Part shown: piece by piece, positions 9,101-14,676 of the stretch | Numbering within the stretch: the stretch's first letter is position 1 | Layout: each line of letters opens with the position of its first letter | Source of the DNA: a bacterium UBP6_UBA1209 | Lineage (GTDB): Bacteria > UBP6 > UBA1177 | DNA: 16,658 nucleotides | Assembly: GCA_002309575.1 (NCBI GenBank) | Contig: DBXP01000003.1 | Coordinates: 1 to 16,658, forward strand | Direction: 5' to 3' | Made by a program: the position numbers and the translations under genes | The notes under the pieces: model-generated | What the model was told of the DNA's origin: nothing | Seen by the model: only the letters and a program-made list of their open reading frames with translations | Database searches by the model: none

Positions 9101-9165
9101 CCGCCGCAGCCAAGCACCAGAACAAGTACGGTAAGCACTGCACAAAAATAGAAAAACCTTTTCAT
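112..9165 (-). CDS. Giant modular surface lipoprotein with eight Lcl C-terminal (DUF1566) domains, probable adhesin
   Basis: This encodes 3017 residues when started at the ATG at 9165, which has GGAGG five bases upstream; a Met seven codons earlier lacks both a ribosome site and a signal-peptide start. Residues 1-20 are a lipoprotein signal (lipobox LVLGC, Cys20), followed by an Asp/Thr-rich spacer (28-80). Next come a carboxypeptidase-regulatory-like beta domain (about 87-145), a ZU5-like sandwich from about 352 to 556 holding GGDPIM repeats (further copies at 320-334), and a helical stretch of unknown fold to about 1010. After that are more beta sandwiches (about 1013-1190) and DUF4215-like Cys-rich segments beginning CGNG and CGDG (about 1192-1300). 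Four modules (1367-1658, 1975-2265, 2370-2660, 2722-3017) each carry two DUF1566 domains with a WRLP motif, separated by five EGF-like and four Trp/Cys-rich repeats. The Lcl C-terminal domain binds glycosaminoglycans in Legionella, so a surface adhesin is the best inference. No sorting signal is visible; the protein ends within the last DUF1566 domain. The frame is intact throughout. Confidence 0.9.
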   Translation of the reverse strand: MKRFFYFCAVLTVLVLVLGCGGGKKGHGTATDNDATDTDAATDTDEPGNDSQDTAPDEETDDTDSGDSGPDGDTGDSGITETTENHKISGLYQIGSDVSGIEAALYECGTTDKIASANTGADGKYSFKADISAARTYCVKANGFASCFKGLSDHTANISEITDAAYLLDKNCADIRKSETKIRSYAKLGTGEWLGELDYSKLSGISQGLRLLASFLDTTDPKTLSEKIASDVQKAEGSDFGKFFNGFKISADKKEVVINASNPESSDNEVTLNIEGGSNVVTEGFKIVWTVLNQTAEAAAHKFRSVDPGEYTVRARLSAGGDPIMQDDGGDPIMISEDSSTILFMLEKLSGTIDVSDMTKDVSHYIDNGIYVVIPKNTNIKKNGSKVNTITYKIITTGDGSQVSKIDFGPDGTTFTNDSLYFVYELGTVFGGDPIMLSARMSSSGGNNEVLQSTGGDPAMLEAGGDPIMFSAGGDPIMQIARSAGGSSAMISAGGDPIMISDGSDSVGAAAGGDPIMVPADETGFTSVAAGDPIMMGTSSSVMVAKTGHFSGFMLNSASLPVSAADLISKWCGNYYYQGYSPLKFVRLGIEKYKPEGADKNDLLSYLDCASLSALEGDLDELFNRQVGFQRNINLFENIYFVSDFYNKTAAKRANGEYVAAKNGLELRSAISNLFISTDAYNRSSTLADMFSASNIPMTYSGVTPADYSADAQKAITGQDETDSRYVLTKKEVMIFANYITTSSKGPDFSGVSAALAPDKFICAWFDTAAQNCNKVYTLNENGRVALDGTEITLEEAEKIFAKFFMPMNSRLTEAEKLDLFRTYYLVLKYVGTIFGNSQKVTELNDRLLETAYLFFDGINKNKNAVSIVDTFDASAHTVSVLEDGELVTKPYLSRLSSLTDKISLDVATPADVEKVLIKIEGYGHEKVSENGSIYYKPKGELREKSIVLAPGNLAAGLKPLNDILDGNNVDELGDITGKMTVVVNSKISGKTYSTQKTYGFLVNGTNEGVESKPIPSNLTVYLYDSGSHPIAAAKNPGIIMNPGNRVLYPDSDGVIMIENLAPASYTINAFADGYYTKTTSVNVPENTTFGVEIRLDEEVNSSSEATLTVKVRINTAKHPDKVYLQIYDEETLLVAKATAVFGEGGYGDVAIDLNFGRYTLLAVGEEMYNYIEDIAVNKAETVKEITVVAKNACGNGIVDSAEECEVIGSDITAVRCGDIYPTSSNPENTTSCNPATCRYDSAICGKASICGDGVIDTGEICDTKSRNCSDIESMGSSAKGIAPCDNCARWVTEGNCTRTVAECAAPLENTVWNDGAGTFEQTWDGTKWMPQTKQSSYGTTRGECVFSCKKGYKWTDGSCVENPLSLGNICTGETGCFDNGEETECPGYGALFFGQDSQYAEAGFCTPKSFSQTIIGGSQVIVDDFTHLKWQKTASTSAMDWSDANDYCSHLNDTVSVSGVMWRLPDPAELLTIVNADDAYPALVGGFTANGAHTFWSVEDAGNSENAWMLGADGKIASVEKSAENFVLCVSKNQYDAAANNRFETAAETVTDKESSLMWQRQYASSRLWAEALSYCEEVSTDDKFDWRLPNRNELASIIDFEKSDGAASSLPGLPEHAFWTSTTAADNSSEAWTVDFATGSVGSAAKSETKYVICVRNTGECFGEGCANPCSLDPCLNIKHSNHICTASEGGTFSCGCKSGFVWNNSRCELELTRTRNCDDDSLPTHASWNEYSSITQTCNDDTESDDCWYPTLIGQYNETKNPKECRFVCHTNNGYVWNGDDCVGKTQIVDCGSANTLPDNAQWHDPGMIVQQWGCNDLETICNWDITSDAAFSEDPVDNRCRFKCNEHYTWHGETCDADEQPATCDGLADNATWWNTSITQTWNGTDWEPSNTGTYSKTAVDNECVFRCNDGFFWDGEKCVSPCSGAVNPCSGTAHSTGTCTATGPTDYKCECSNGYYWWDDQGCIDKKPLLVGNICTQTEKCYNNDSQIECPAYGEDFYGQASQYAANGICVAQNITNKSVLNEETSLDNNTGLEWKKSMSPTSFYSQEEAIEYCENLEYAGHGDWRLPTLNEMLTVLSYKPFISGSNLRVWSADSHGELGAIIWSTEYMWLYSNLDYSSSQIFGYVETLPNYAICVRGNELPASEFIVSEINGDKVVKDNSTGLMWQKTYSSGSWQNALSYCENLDYAGFTDWRLPNSNELASNIFSKNTTVEWTPVEGTAWWTSENDSDIANAWYVTTTIAPLLYGFYKNSAAYIRCVRSSFCGDDKFWNGSECVAPCSADSCLGAANAVCIPKSYDSFVCDCSNAGEGYFWSGTECVNPCIADPCADAIHSTHVCTSTDWNKYSCGCDEGYFWDNTQCVPITFGRICTGLKECYNDSGNTINCPAQGENFFGQDYQYAQLGYCVPRSFRDETVSDQTVRVDDNLGLAWVAGSETYDWNEAKTLCENLASRNYAGRNDWRLPTVKEIFSYIDHSYLYYNNIEDSFWTSDLSGEDYAYTVSLYFKYTQTDDKTDSNKTFCVSGNKIAEANLTQTTVTVGGNDYELVTDSTTRLIWQKNPSESKKTWKNALKYCEDSNDAGLSNWRLPNIHELISLLNDRETIDAPASDFPGTIYGYLVSSSIWGQGSADASTVYLDSGYISYHPTDNGNYVLCVHNDPCEEGKFWNGSACVNPCKPNPCAALANSTHECTATAWNNYECECNDGYAWRGAQCLLLTLGNICTGQDKCYNTSGEITCPLTGDVFYGQDAQYTSKCKAHSFSSSSNVVIDNNTGLTWEKSPSEETYTWDNRNTHCNDLNNSNYGGISNWRVPNPLELLSIVDNSRYNPATNSNFTGMPTGEDPYLWTNAEYKGNTNYAYYFNSRAGWSWSDGEKTESYKVLCVSGEKMKPARSSDFTTSSDGNIVTDNRTGLMWQKEYIKKSRKDETLKYCEDLTYAGYSDWRLPNKHELASLVNYEKSASPYSYFPDMPSNYFWSSSTYADGAYSAWGVDFSNGNVQVSNGMNISSYKVRCVR
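115..1002 (-). repeat. Lcl/DUF1566 pair module D (residues 2722-3017)
   Basis: This is the last of four homologous modules in the giant lipoprotein, 296 residues long. It opens with the shared header LGNICTG, a CYN segment and a FYGQDAQY motif. The first DUF1566 domain follows (TGLTWEK, then WRVPNPLELLSIV, one of two repeats departing from strict WRLP spacing), then the second (TGLMWQK, WRLPNKHELASLV), ending CVR at the stop codon. The DNA is AT-richer than module A; a hand-counted 60-base sample at 241-300 is about 40% GC. Confidence 0.85.
1186..2058 (-). repeat. Lcl/DUF1566 pair module C (residues 2370-2660)
   Basis: This 291-residue module has the header FGRICTG, CYN and FFGQDYQYA. The first DUF1566 domain has LGLAWVAG and WRLPTVKEIFSYI; the second has TRLIWQKNP and WRLPNIHELISLL, ending LCVHN. 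An EGF-like segment with the pattern CKPNPC...CTAT...YECECNDGYAW lies between this module and module D. Confidence 0.85.
2371..3243 (-). repeat. Lcl/DUF1566 pair module B (residues 1975-2265)
   Basis: This 291-residue module has the header LVGNICTQ, CYN and FYGQASQYA. The first domain has TGLEWKK and WRLPTLNEMLTVL; the second has TGLMWQK and WRLPNSNELASNI, ending RCVR. Two EGF-like segments follow it at about 2065-2365. Its DNA is locally very AT-rich; bases 2401-2460 count to about 33% GC. Confidence 0.85.
3394..4008 (-). repeat. Three tandem Trp/Cys-rich repeats (about 55-67 residues each), plus a fourth copy at about 5085-5290
   Basis: Between modules A and B the giant protein has three repeats of the form C...LP..A.W...I.Q.W/C...Y...ECRF.C...Y.W.G..CV. 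A fourth copy (CAAPLENTVWND to GYKWTDGSCV) lies just before module A. The repeats share a closing ECxFxC, an aromatic-Trp pair and a final Cys, so one or more disulfides per repeat are likely. I do not recognise a named family. They read as extracellular spacer domains resembling sushi/EGF-type modules. Confidence 0.6.
4192..5067 (-). repeat. Lcl/DUF1566 pair module A (residues 1367-1658)
   Basis: This first and most divergent module, 292 residues, has the header LGNICTGETGC, FFGQDSQYA, then a DUF1566 domain with THLKWQK and WRLPDPAELLTIV, and a second with SLMWQRQ and WRLPNRNELASII, ending ICVRN. Its DNA is GC-richer than modules B-D (about 58% in bases 4441-4500). That matches the 5' part of the gene and suggests it is the oldest copy, or that B-D came in separately. 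Confidence 0.85.
7561..8208 (-). repeat. GGDPIM hexapeptide repeat array inside a ZU5-like domain
   Basis: An 18-base unit, CATTATCGGGTCGCCGCC or its variant with CATGATCGGG, recurs in a single reading frame and encodes GGDPIM. Clear copies start at 7561 (truncated: AGDPIM), 7615, 7669, 7732, 7759, 7858, 8164 and 8191. Variant copies at 7696 (GGSSAM) and 7786 (GGDPAM) are related. Units are joined by 3 to about 30 residues rich in Ser and Ala. Two copies (residues 320-334) precede the ZU5-like domain. The main array (residues about 431-535) sits between the strand ending LYFVYELGTVF and the strand with HFSGF, so it forms a large loop in that sandwich. Codons are nearly fixed between copies, including the Ile codon ATA in four of them, which points to expansion by DNA duplication. 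Confidence 0.85.
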
Positions 9166-9170
9166 CTTAT

Positions 9171-9175
9171 CCTCC
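9171..9175 (-). promoter_or_regulatory. Ribosome binding site GGAGG that decides the giant gene's start
   Basis: GGAGG lies five bases before the ATG at 9165. The alternative ATG at 9184-9186 overlaps no such site and would add seven polar residues in front of a standard lipoprotein signal, so 9165 is chosen. Confidence 0.8.
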
Positions 9176-9208
9176 GCTTCATGCAAATTCTAAACTACTA
9201 AACTTAAT

Positions 9209-9236
9209 ACAATATTAAATTAGAGCTGAAAAGCAA
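9209..9236 (-). promoter_or_regulatory. Possible promoter of the giant lipoprotein gene
   Basis: In the AT-rich 139-base gap between the serine hydrolase stop and the giant gene, the minus strand has TTGCTT (9231-9236) and TATTGT (9209-9214) with 16 bases between them. Both hexamers are weak matches to sigma-70 consensus. I see no terminator with a U-run in this gap, so read-through from the hydrolase operon is also possible. Confidence 0.25.
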
Positions 9237-9304
9237 TATTTAGGAATGCTGTTCCGCGGCTTCGTGGAGAAAATGGAAATGGTGTGAAATAGGGCGGGGA
9301 GAGA

Positions 9305-11233
9305 TCAGTCGGAGAGTGCGTCGGAATCGGGATCCGTCTCGGGATCTCTCTCCGTGTCGGAATCAGTTGCAGGATCGTTCTCTGTCCCGGAATCTGGCGC
9401 CGCAATATCCGAATCGTCCGGCTCTTCGGTATCGCTGTCGGAAAGCTGCTCCTCATCGGGCTCCTCGTCGGGGACCAGAGGGTATTCGTCAGCCGGCGTG
9501 CAGTCGCGCTCGTTACCTTTGCTGTTGTAGCAGTGGCAGCCGGTCAGCTTTACGCTTTCAGCCATGCCTGCCTTGCCCCAGACGTGATAAAATTCGGTCT
9601 TTGAGGGATTCGTATCTTTTGCGATCGTGATGGAATCGTTGCTTCCGTCATTTTCGAGATAGTAGCAGTACTTGTAGACATATTCGTTTTCAAGGTCGTA
9701 GAAATAGTCGTATTTCGTGAGGGTGAACTCCTTTGTCGGCTTGCCGGAATCGAGCGCCTCCTCGAAATCTGAGATGTACATGTCGATGTCGGTGCGCTGT
9801 ACCTTGAACGGCCCGACGTAATACTCTTTCGGCTCGATGCACTCCTGGGCTATCTTCACGATTTTGCCGTAAGCGCTCGGGTATCTGAACATATAGTGCT
9901 GGCAGTAGTAGTTGTTGTAGATATCTTCAGGATATGAGAAGTAGCCGATGCCGTAGTCGAGGTTGTAGACCGGATAGTCCTCCATTATCGAATAGAGGGC
10001 GAAGATCTGCGTGTTTTCACCGTTGTCGATAAGCTCGTCCCAGTCCGGAAATTCGCTCTTTTTCAGCGCGGCCCTGTCGTCCATGAGAACATATTCGATC
10101 TCGTCGTTGAGGACGTACATATCCTTGCTTTCGTTGAAGTTGTTGAGGATTATGTGGATCTCGCCGGTCTCAGGGTAGAAGTAAAGCATGGAGTGCGAGG
10201 CGTAAACGTCTCCGCCGTGTCCGAAAAATTCGCTGTGCGAGCCTTTGCCGTACTGTGTGCCTAAGCCGTACACCGGGGTCCCCAGAAGATCGACGATGTC
10301 AAGCAGCTGGCTCATGCTGTCGTCGGAAAGGATCTCGCCGTTGAAGAGCGCGTGGCCGTATTTGAAGAGGTCTTCGACGTTTGAAACAAGAGATCCTGCC
10401 GTCCACGCTTTGTGCTGGTATTCGTAGGGGACGATGTTCCCGTGAGCGTCGTAAGCGTGACCGTGAGCCTTGTTCTCTTCGGAATGTTCTTCAAAACCCC
10501 TCATGAAGGTGTTTTCGAGTCCGAGCGGCTCGATGATCTTCTCGCGGATGACTTCGTGCGCCGGTTTTCCTGCAGCTGCGGTCATGATAAGCCCGGCAAT
10601 GACATAGTTCGCGTTGATGTAAGTCCACGAAGTTCCTGGTTCAAAGTCAAAGCGTCCGTTGACGTTTTCGACGACATCTTCAGGATCAAGGATCTCAGTC
10701 ATCTCCATGATGCCTGACGTGTGGTTGAGGAGCATCCTGACCGAGATTTCATCACCTTTTTCAAAATCGGGGAACCACTTGTCGATCGTCTCGTCAAGGT
10801 CGATTTTTCCCTCCTCCTGCAAAAGAAGCATCGTTACGGCGGTGAAGTTTTTGGTTATGCTGCCAACCTCGAAAAGGTCGTCGGACTGAAGCGGCTCTTG
10901 GGTCTCGCTGTTTCGGACGCCAATAGCGAAAGAGGTGAGCTTGTCGTAGCCGTAACCGACGACAACGCCCGTTCCGTGGGCGAAATTGAGATACTCCTCG
11001 GCCAGATTTCTGATGCTTTCAAGCTTCTCTTCCTCGGTAAGAGGCTGATCCTGGGGAGTTTCGTCTTCGTCGGGTCTTTCCTCGTCTGTATCGTTTTCTT
11101 CGATATCCGGGTCGCCGGAAATTTCGTCTGCGTCGGTGTCCGTCACCGTCTCTTCATTTTTTGAAGAACTCCCGCAGGCTGTTCCGAAAAGGAACATTGC
11201 AAAAAGGACCGCTGCAGTAAGGATTTTTTTCAT
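9305..11233 (-). CDS. Serine beta-lactamase-like lipoprotein hydrolase with acidic C-terminal tail
   Basis: This 642-residue protein belongs to the beta-lactamase/D-alanyl-D-alanine carboxypeptidase-like serine hydrolases (PF00144 type). It has a lipoprotein signal (GTAC, Cys20), an acidic spacer (27-65), then a catalytic domain of about 310 residues. Motifs are SITK (Ser125, Lys128), YIN (205-207), HTSG (171-174) and HGG (339-341, in the place of KTG). After about residue 395 comes an unrecognised Tyr-rich domain with cysteines 444, 465, 523, 566, 568 and 578, all conserved in the neighbouring paralog. Residues 586-642 are an Asp/Ser/Glu/Thr tail, absent from the paralog. The start has AGGAG six bases upstream and lies 23 bases after the paralog's stop, so the two are co-transcribed. 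Envelope location is likely; the substrate (cell-wall peptide, ester or lactam) cannot be read from the sequence. Confidence 0.9.
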   Translation of the reverse strand: MKKILTAAVLFAMFLFGTACGSSSKNEETVTDTDADEISGDPDIEENDTDEERPDEDETPQDQPLTEEEKLESIRNLAEEYLNFAHGTGVVVGYGYDKLTSFAIGVRNSETQEPLQSDDLFEVGSITKNFTAVTMLLLQEEGKIDLDETIDKWFPDFEKGDEISVRMLLNHTSGIMEMTEILDPEDVVENVNGRFDFEPGTSWTYINANYVIAGLIMTAAAGKPAHEVIREKIIEPLGLENTFMRGFEEHSEENKAHGHAYDAHGNIVPYEYQHKAWTAGSLVSNVEDLFKYGHALFNGEILSDDSMSQLLDIVDLLGTPVYGLGTQYGKGSHSEFFGHGGDVYASHSMLYFYPETGEIHIILNNFNESKDMYVLNDEIEYVLMDDRAALKKSEFPDWDELIDNGENTQIFALYSIMEDYPVYNLDYGIGYFSYPEDIYNNYYCQHYMFRYPSAYGKIVKIAQECIEPKEYYVGPFKVQRTDIDMYISDFEEALDSGKPTKEFTLTKYDYFYDLENEYVYKYCYYLENDGSNDSITIAKDTNPSKTEFYHVWGKAGMAESVKLTGCHCYNSKGNERDCTPADEYPLVPDEEPDEEQLSDSDTEEPDDSDIAAPDSGTENDPATDSDTERDPETDPDSDALSD

Positions 11234-11256
11234 GCCATTCTCCTGTTGATTGTTTT

Positions 11257-13026
11257 TTATAATAATTTCGGCAGATTACGTATTATGTTTCCGTTTTCCG
11301 GTGTTTCTTCGTCATCCTGACATTCGATCACTTTCCCGGCCTTGTCGTAGCACTCGCACCCTGTCACTCTTGCGCTTTCAGCCATTTTCGACCTGCCGCT
11401 GATGCGGTAATAGATGTCTCCCGACGGGTGTGACCCGCTTGAGATCTTCATGTACTTGTCAGGATCGTTCTCTTCGAGGCGGTAGCATATTTTCGTGAGG
11501 GCATCAGCCTCGAGATCGTAGTAGTAATCGTACTTCGTGATATAAAACCTCTGTGTCGGTTCGCCGGATGCGGCAGCCGCCTTGAAATCGCCGGCGATCA
11601 TATCGATATCGGTCCTTCCGACCTTGATCGTGCCTTCGAAGTATCTCTCGGGTTCCATGCACTGCTGCATGACTTTCACATAACCCTGGGATTCGAACAT
11701 GTAATGGCTGCAGTAAAAGTCGGGTATTTCGTCATCCGGATAGTTGAAGTATCCGATCGATTCGTTCAGCTCTTCGGACTCGTAATCCGGAAGCGGTGCG
11801 TAGAGAGAGAAGATCTGGGTGTCGTTCCCGTTGTCGATCAGCTCGTCCCAATCCGGGAAGACCTCGCCCTTTTCAGCGGTTTTGCCATCCATGAGGACAT
11901 ATTCCATCCAGTCGTTGAGGATTCCGAGGGTGGTGGAGCTGCCGCTGAAGTTGTTGAAGAGCACGTGGATTCCGCCGGTTTCCGGGTAGTAGGCGAGGAG
12001 GGCGGCAGTTACGATGACGTCTCCTCCGTGGGTGTAGAACACTCCGTGGTGCCCTTTTCCGTACATCATCGCGAGCCCGTAGACAGGTACCCCGGAAACT
12101 CTGACAAAATCAAGCATCTGGTCCATGCTCTCTTCCGAAAGGAGTTCGCCGTTGAAGAGCGCGTGGCCGTACTTGAACATGTCCTCGACATTCGAGACGA
12201 TCCCGCCGGCTGTCCAGAACTTTTCGTTGAGCTCGTATGGAACGATGTTCCCGTACTCGTCGAAAGTGTGTCCGCGTGCCTTGTCGTTAAAAGGGAACTC
12301 CTCGAAATTTTTCATGAATGTGTGCGTCATCCCGAGCGGATCGATGATCTTTTCACGGATCACTTCGTATGCGTCTTTGCCTGCGATCTTGTTGATGATG
12401 AGCCCTGCAAGGACGAAGTTCGTGTTGCTGTAGGACCAGTCTGTCCCGGGGTCGAAATTGAATTTTCCGTTGACCTTCTCGACGATGGCCTCCAGATCGT
12501 CGTATTCGTTCCATTCCAGGATGCCTGACGTGTGGTTGAGGAGCATCCTGACTGTGATGATGTCGCCTTTTTCAAAGTCGGGGAACCACTTGTCGATCGT
12601 CTCGTCGAGGTCGATCTTTCCCTCTTCCTGCAGAAGGAGCATCGTGACTGCGGTGAAGTTTTTCGTAATGCTCCCGATCTCAAAAAGGTCGTCGGGAGAG
12701 AGCGGCTCCTGCGTCTCGCTGCTGCGGACACCGTAGGCGAGCGAGGTGAGCTCGTCTTTGCCGAAGCCTATTGCAACGCCCGTTCCGTGGGCAAAACCGA
12801 CATAATCGGCTGCCAGATCCCTGATGCTTTCAAGCTTTTCGTCTGCAGGCGCGGCTGCGTCGCCGTCCGGCTCTTCCTCGTCAGGCGTTTCGGTCTCCTG
12901 ATCGGCATCGTCTGAAATTCCGTCGGTATCCTGAGCCTCCTCTCCGTTTTTTGAAGAGTTGCCGCAGGAGATGGAAAAAATCGCTAAAGCGGTCAAAATC
13001 AGCATTGGAACAAGTCTTTTTTTCAT
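11257..13026 (-). CDS. Serine beta-lactamase-like lipoprotein hydrolase (paralog, no acidic tail)
   Basis: This 589-residue protein is the tandem paralog of the next gene downstream. It has a lipoprotein signal (SISC, Cys21), an acidic spacer (about 28-62), and a PF00144-type catalytic domain with SITK (Ser119, Lys122), HTSG (165-168), YSN (199-201) and HGG (333-335). The C-terminal domain keeps the same six cysteines (439, 456, 514, 557, 559, 569). It ends with NGNIIRNLPKLL where the paralog continues into an acidic tail. Its GGAG site (13034-13037) lies within the 12-base gap after nadB, which argues strongly for co-transcription with nadB. All catalytic motifs are present, so I expect an active enzyme in the envelope; which substrate is unknown. 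Confidence 0.9.
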   Translation of the reverse strand: MKKRLVPMLILTALAIFSISCGNSSKNGEEAQDTDGISDDADQETETPDEEEPDGDAAAPADEKLESIRDLAADYVGFAHGTGVAIGFGKDELTSLAYGVRSSETQEPLSPDDLFEIGSITKNFTAVTMLLLQEEGKIDLDETIDKWFPDFEKGDIITVRMLLNHTSGILEWNEYDDLEAIVEKVNGKFNFDPGTDWSYSNTNFVLAGLIINKIAGKDAYEVIREKIIDPLGMTHTFMKNFEEFPFNDKARGHTFDEYGNIVPYELNEKFWTAGGIVSNVEDMFKYGHALFNGELLSEESMDQMLDFVRVSGVPVYGLAMMYGKGHHGVFYTHGGDVIVTAALLAYYPETGGIHVLFNNFSGSSTTLGILNDWMEYVLMDGKTAEKGEVFPDWDELIDNGNDTQIFSLYAPLPDYESEELNESIGYFNYPDDEIPDFYCSHYMFESQGYVKVMQQCMEPERYFEGTIKVGRTDIDMIAGDFKAAAASGEPTQRFYITKYDYYYDLEADALTKICYRLEENDPDKYMKISSGSHPSGDIYYRISGRSKMAESARVTGCECYDKAGKVIECQDDEETPENGNIIRNLPKLL

Positions 13027-13038
13027 GATCGTTCTCCG

Positions 13039-14640
13039 TTAAAGGATCTCTGCAGGTGTCACAACAGTGTTCTGGATCGTGTCGAGTTTGAACTGATAAT
13101 CGATATTGAAGTGAAGTCCGCGGCTCTCCTTACGTTTCATCGCGCTCCTGATGATGAGCTCTGCCACCAGCGTGATGTTGCGGAGCTCCAGGAGGTCGCG
13201 GGAGACCTTGAAGTTCCAGTAGTATTCGGTGATTTCGTGCTTCATCAGCTCAAGCCGTGCGAGAGCGCGTTCCAGACGCTTGTTGCTGCGGACGATGCCG
13301 ACATAGTTCCACATGATGCGGCGTACCTCGTCCCAGTTCTGCTTGATGATGATCTTCTCGTCCTCGTCCTCGGCGTTTCCGCTGTCCCAGTCCGGCGGTT
13401 CGTATGAGCTCGGCTTTGTCTTCGAAGTGTATTCCGCGATCTCTTCGGCGACATACTTCGCCATTACCGCAGCTTCAAGCAGCGAGTTGGATGCGAGCCT
13501 GTTCGCCCCGTGGAGACCGGTATGCGCGACCTCTCCGCTGACGAAGAGCCCCGGTATCTCTGTTGTACCCTTCGGAGTGCTGCGCAGACCTCCGCAGGAG
13601 TAGTGCGCCGCCGGAACGACCGGGATCGGCATCGTCCGCATATCGATCCCGCCGTTGAGGCAGATCCTGAAGATGTTCGGGAAGCGTTTCTGGAGGAAAT
13701 CGCCGTCGAGCTTCGTCATGTCGAGGAAGACGCAGTCGTCGCCGCTCATCTTCATCTCGTGGTCGATCGCCCTTGCAACGATGTCGCGCGGTGCAAGCGA
13801 TTTCAGAGGGTGATACTTCTCCATGAAGGTGTTGCCGTGTTTATCGATCAGGACGCCGCCTTCGCCGCGCAGAGCCTCGGAGATCAGCATCGAGTTGATT
13901 TTTTCGTGGTAGAGGATCGTCGGGTGGAACTGGATCATCTCCATGTTTACGACCGGAACTCCGGCCCTGAAGCCGATCGCAAGGCCGTCGCCTGTCGTTA
14001 CGTTCGGGTTCGAAGTGTAGAGATATACCTTTCCGCAGCCTCCCGTCGCGAGAAGGACAGAGTTGGCGATGATAGTCATGACTTCGCCCCTGTCGCTCAG
14101 AACGTATGCGCCGACGACGCGGTTGTCTTCGGAAAAGAAGAATTTCGACTCGCTTATGAGGTCGATCGCCGTGTGGTTTTCGAGAACGGTTATGTTCGGG
14201 TGGAGCAGTACCGCCTTTTTTACGACTTTTATCAGCTCGAAGCCTGTGATGTCGCCTGCGTGGACAACTCTACGCTCGGTGTGGCCGCCCTCTCTGCCGA
14301 GATCGAGCTGGCCTGCCTCGTTTTCCGTGAAATGGATGCCGAGCTGCTCGAAGTGGCGTATCGCGTCGGGGCCGTTTTCGACAAAAAATCTGACAGCCTC
14401 GATATCGTTGAGCCCTGCACCGGCAGTCAGAGTGTCCTGAATGTGCTTTTCAAACGAATCGACATTGAAATCCGAAACCGTGGCGATCCCGCCCTGTGCG
14501 TTTGCGCTGTTTGAGACGTCGATCGCCTCTTTGGTTACAACGGTGACCTTCAGCCCTCTTTCAGCCAGATTGAGAGCCGCCGAGAGCCCTGAAAGCCCGC
14601 TCCCGACGATCAGCACATCAGCGTGAATTCTATTTTTCAT
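13039..14640 (-). CDS. nadB: L-aspartate oxidase (quinolinate synthesis, NAD biosynthesis)
   Basis: NadB is an FAD enzyme that oxidises L-aspartate to iminoaspartate, which NadA condenses with dihydroxyacetone phosphate to quinolinate. The 533-residue product matches the usual length (about 540 in E. coli). An N-terminal dinucleotide fold has GSGLSG (13-18), followed by the SNSANAQGGIA flavin loop. REGGH (116-120), FHP (His239), PRD (Arg285), the AAHY motif (His346) and HGANRLASNSLLE (Arg381) are the family's substrate and FAD residues. The ATG has GGAGG seven bases upstream. No nadA or nadC is in the window; instead two lipoprotein hydrolases follow in the same probable operon. A possible promoter and paired inverted repeats lie upstream. 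Fumarate reductase flavoprotein is excluded by length and the AAHYSCGG/HGANR signatures. Confidence 0.96.
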   Translation of the reverse strand: MKNRIHADVLIVGSGLSGLSAALNLAERGLKVTVVTKEAIDVSNSANAQGGIATVSDFNVDSFEKHIQDTLTAGAGLNDIEAVRFFVENGPDAIRHFEQLGIHFTENEAGQLDLGREGGHTERRVVHAGDITGFELIKVVKKAVLLHPNITVLENHTAIDLISESKFFFSEDNRVVGAYVLSDRGEVMTIIANSVLLATGGCGKVYLYTSNPNVTTGDGLAIGFRAGVPVVNMEMIQFHPTILYHEKINSMLISEALRGEGGVLIDKHGNTFMEKYHPLKSLAPRDIVARAIDHEMKMSGDDCVFLDMTKLDGDFLQKRFPNIFRICLNGGIDMRTMPIPVVPAAHYSCGGLRSTPKGTTEIPGLFVSGEVAHTGLHGANRLASNSLLEAAVMAKYVAEEIAEYTSKTKPSSYEPPDWDSGNAEDEDEKIIIKQNWDEVRRIMWNYVGIVRSNKRLERALARLELMKHEITEYYWNFKVSRDLLELRNITLVAELIIRSAMKRKESRGLHFNIDYQFKLDTIQNTVVTPAEIL

Positions 14641-14676
14641 ATAAAAACCTCCGAAAAATTAATGACCAGGACATAA

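Noticed and set aside
9166..9186. Longer N-terminus for the giant lipoprotein from the ATG at 9186
   Set aside because: It would put seven charged residues before a standard signal peptide, and the GGAGG lies between the two ATGs, serving only the later one.
13510..14514. 334-codon plus-strand frame opposite nadB
   Set aside because: It is a shadow of the strongly supported nadB gene, with no motif and no credible ribosome site.
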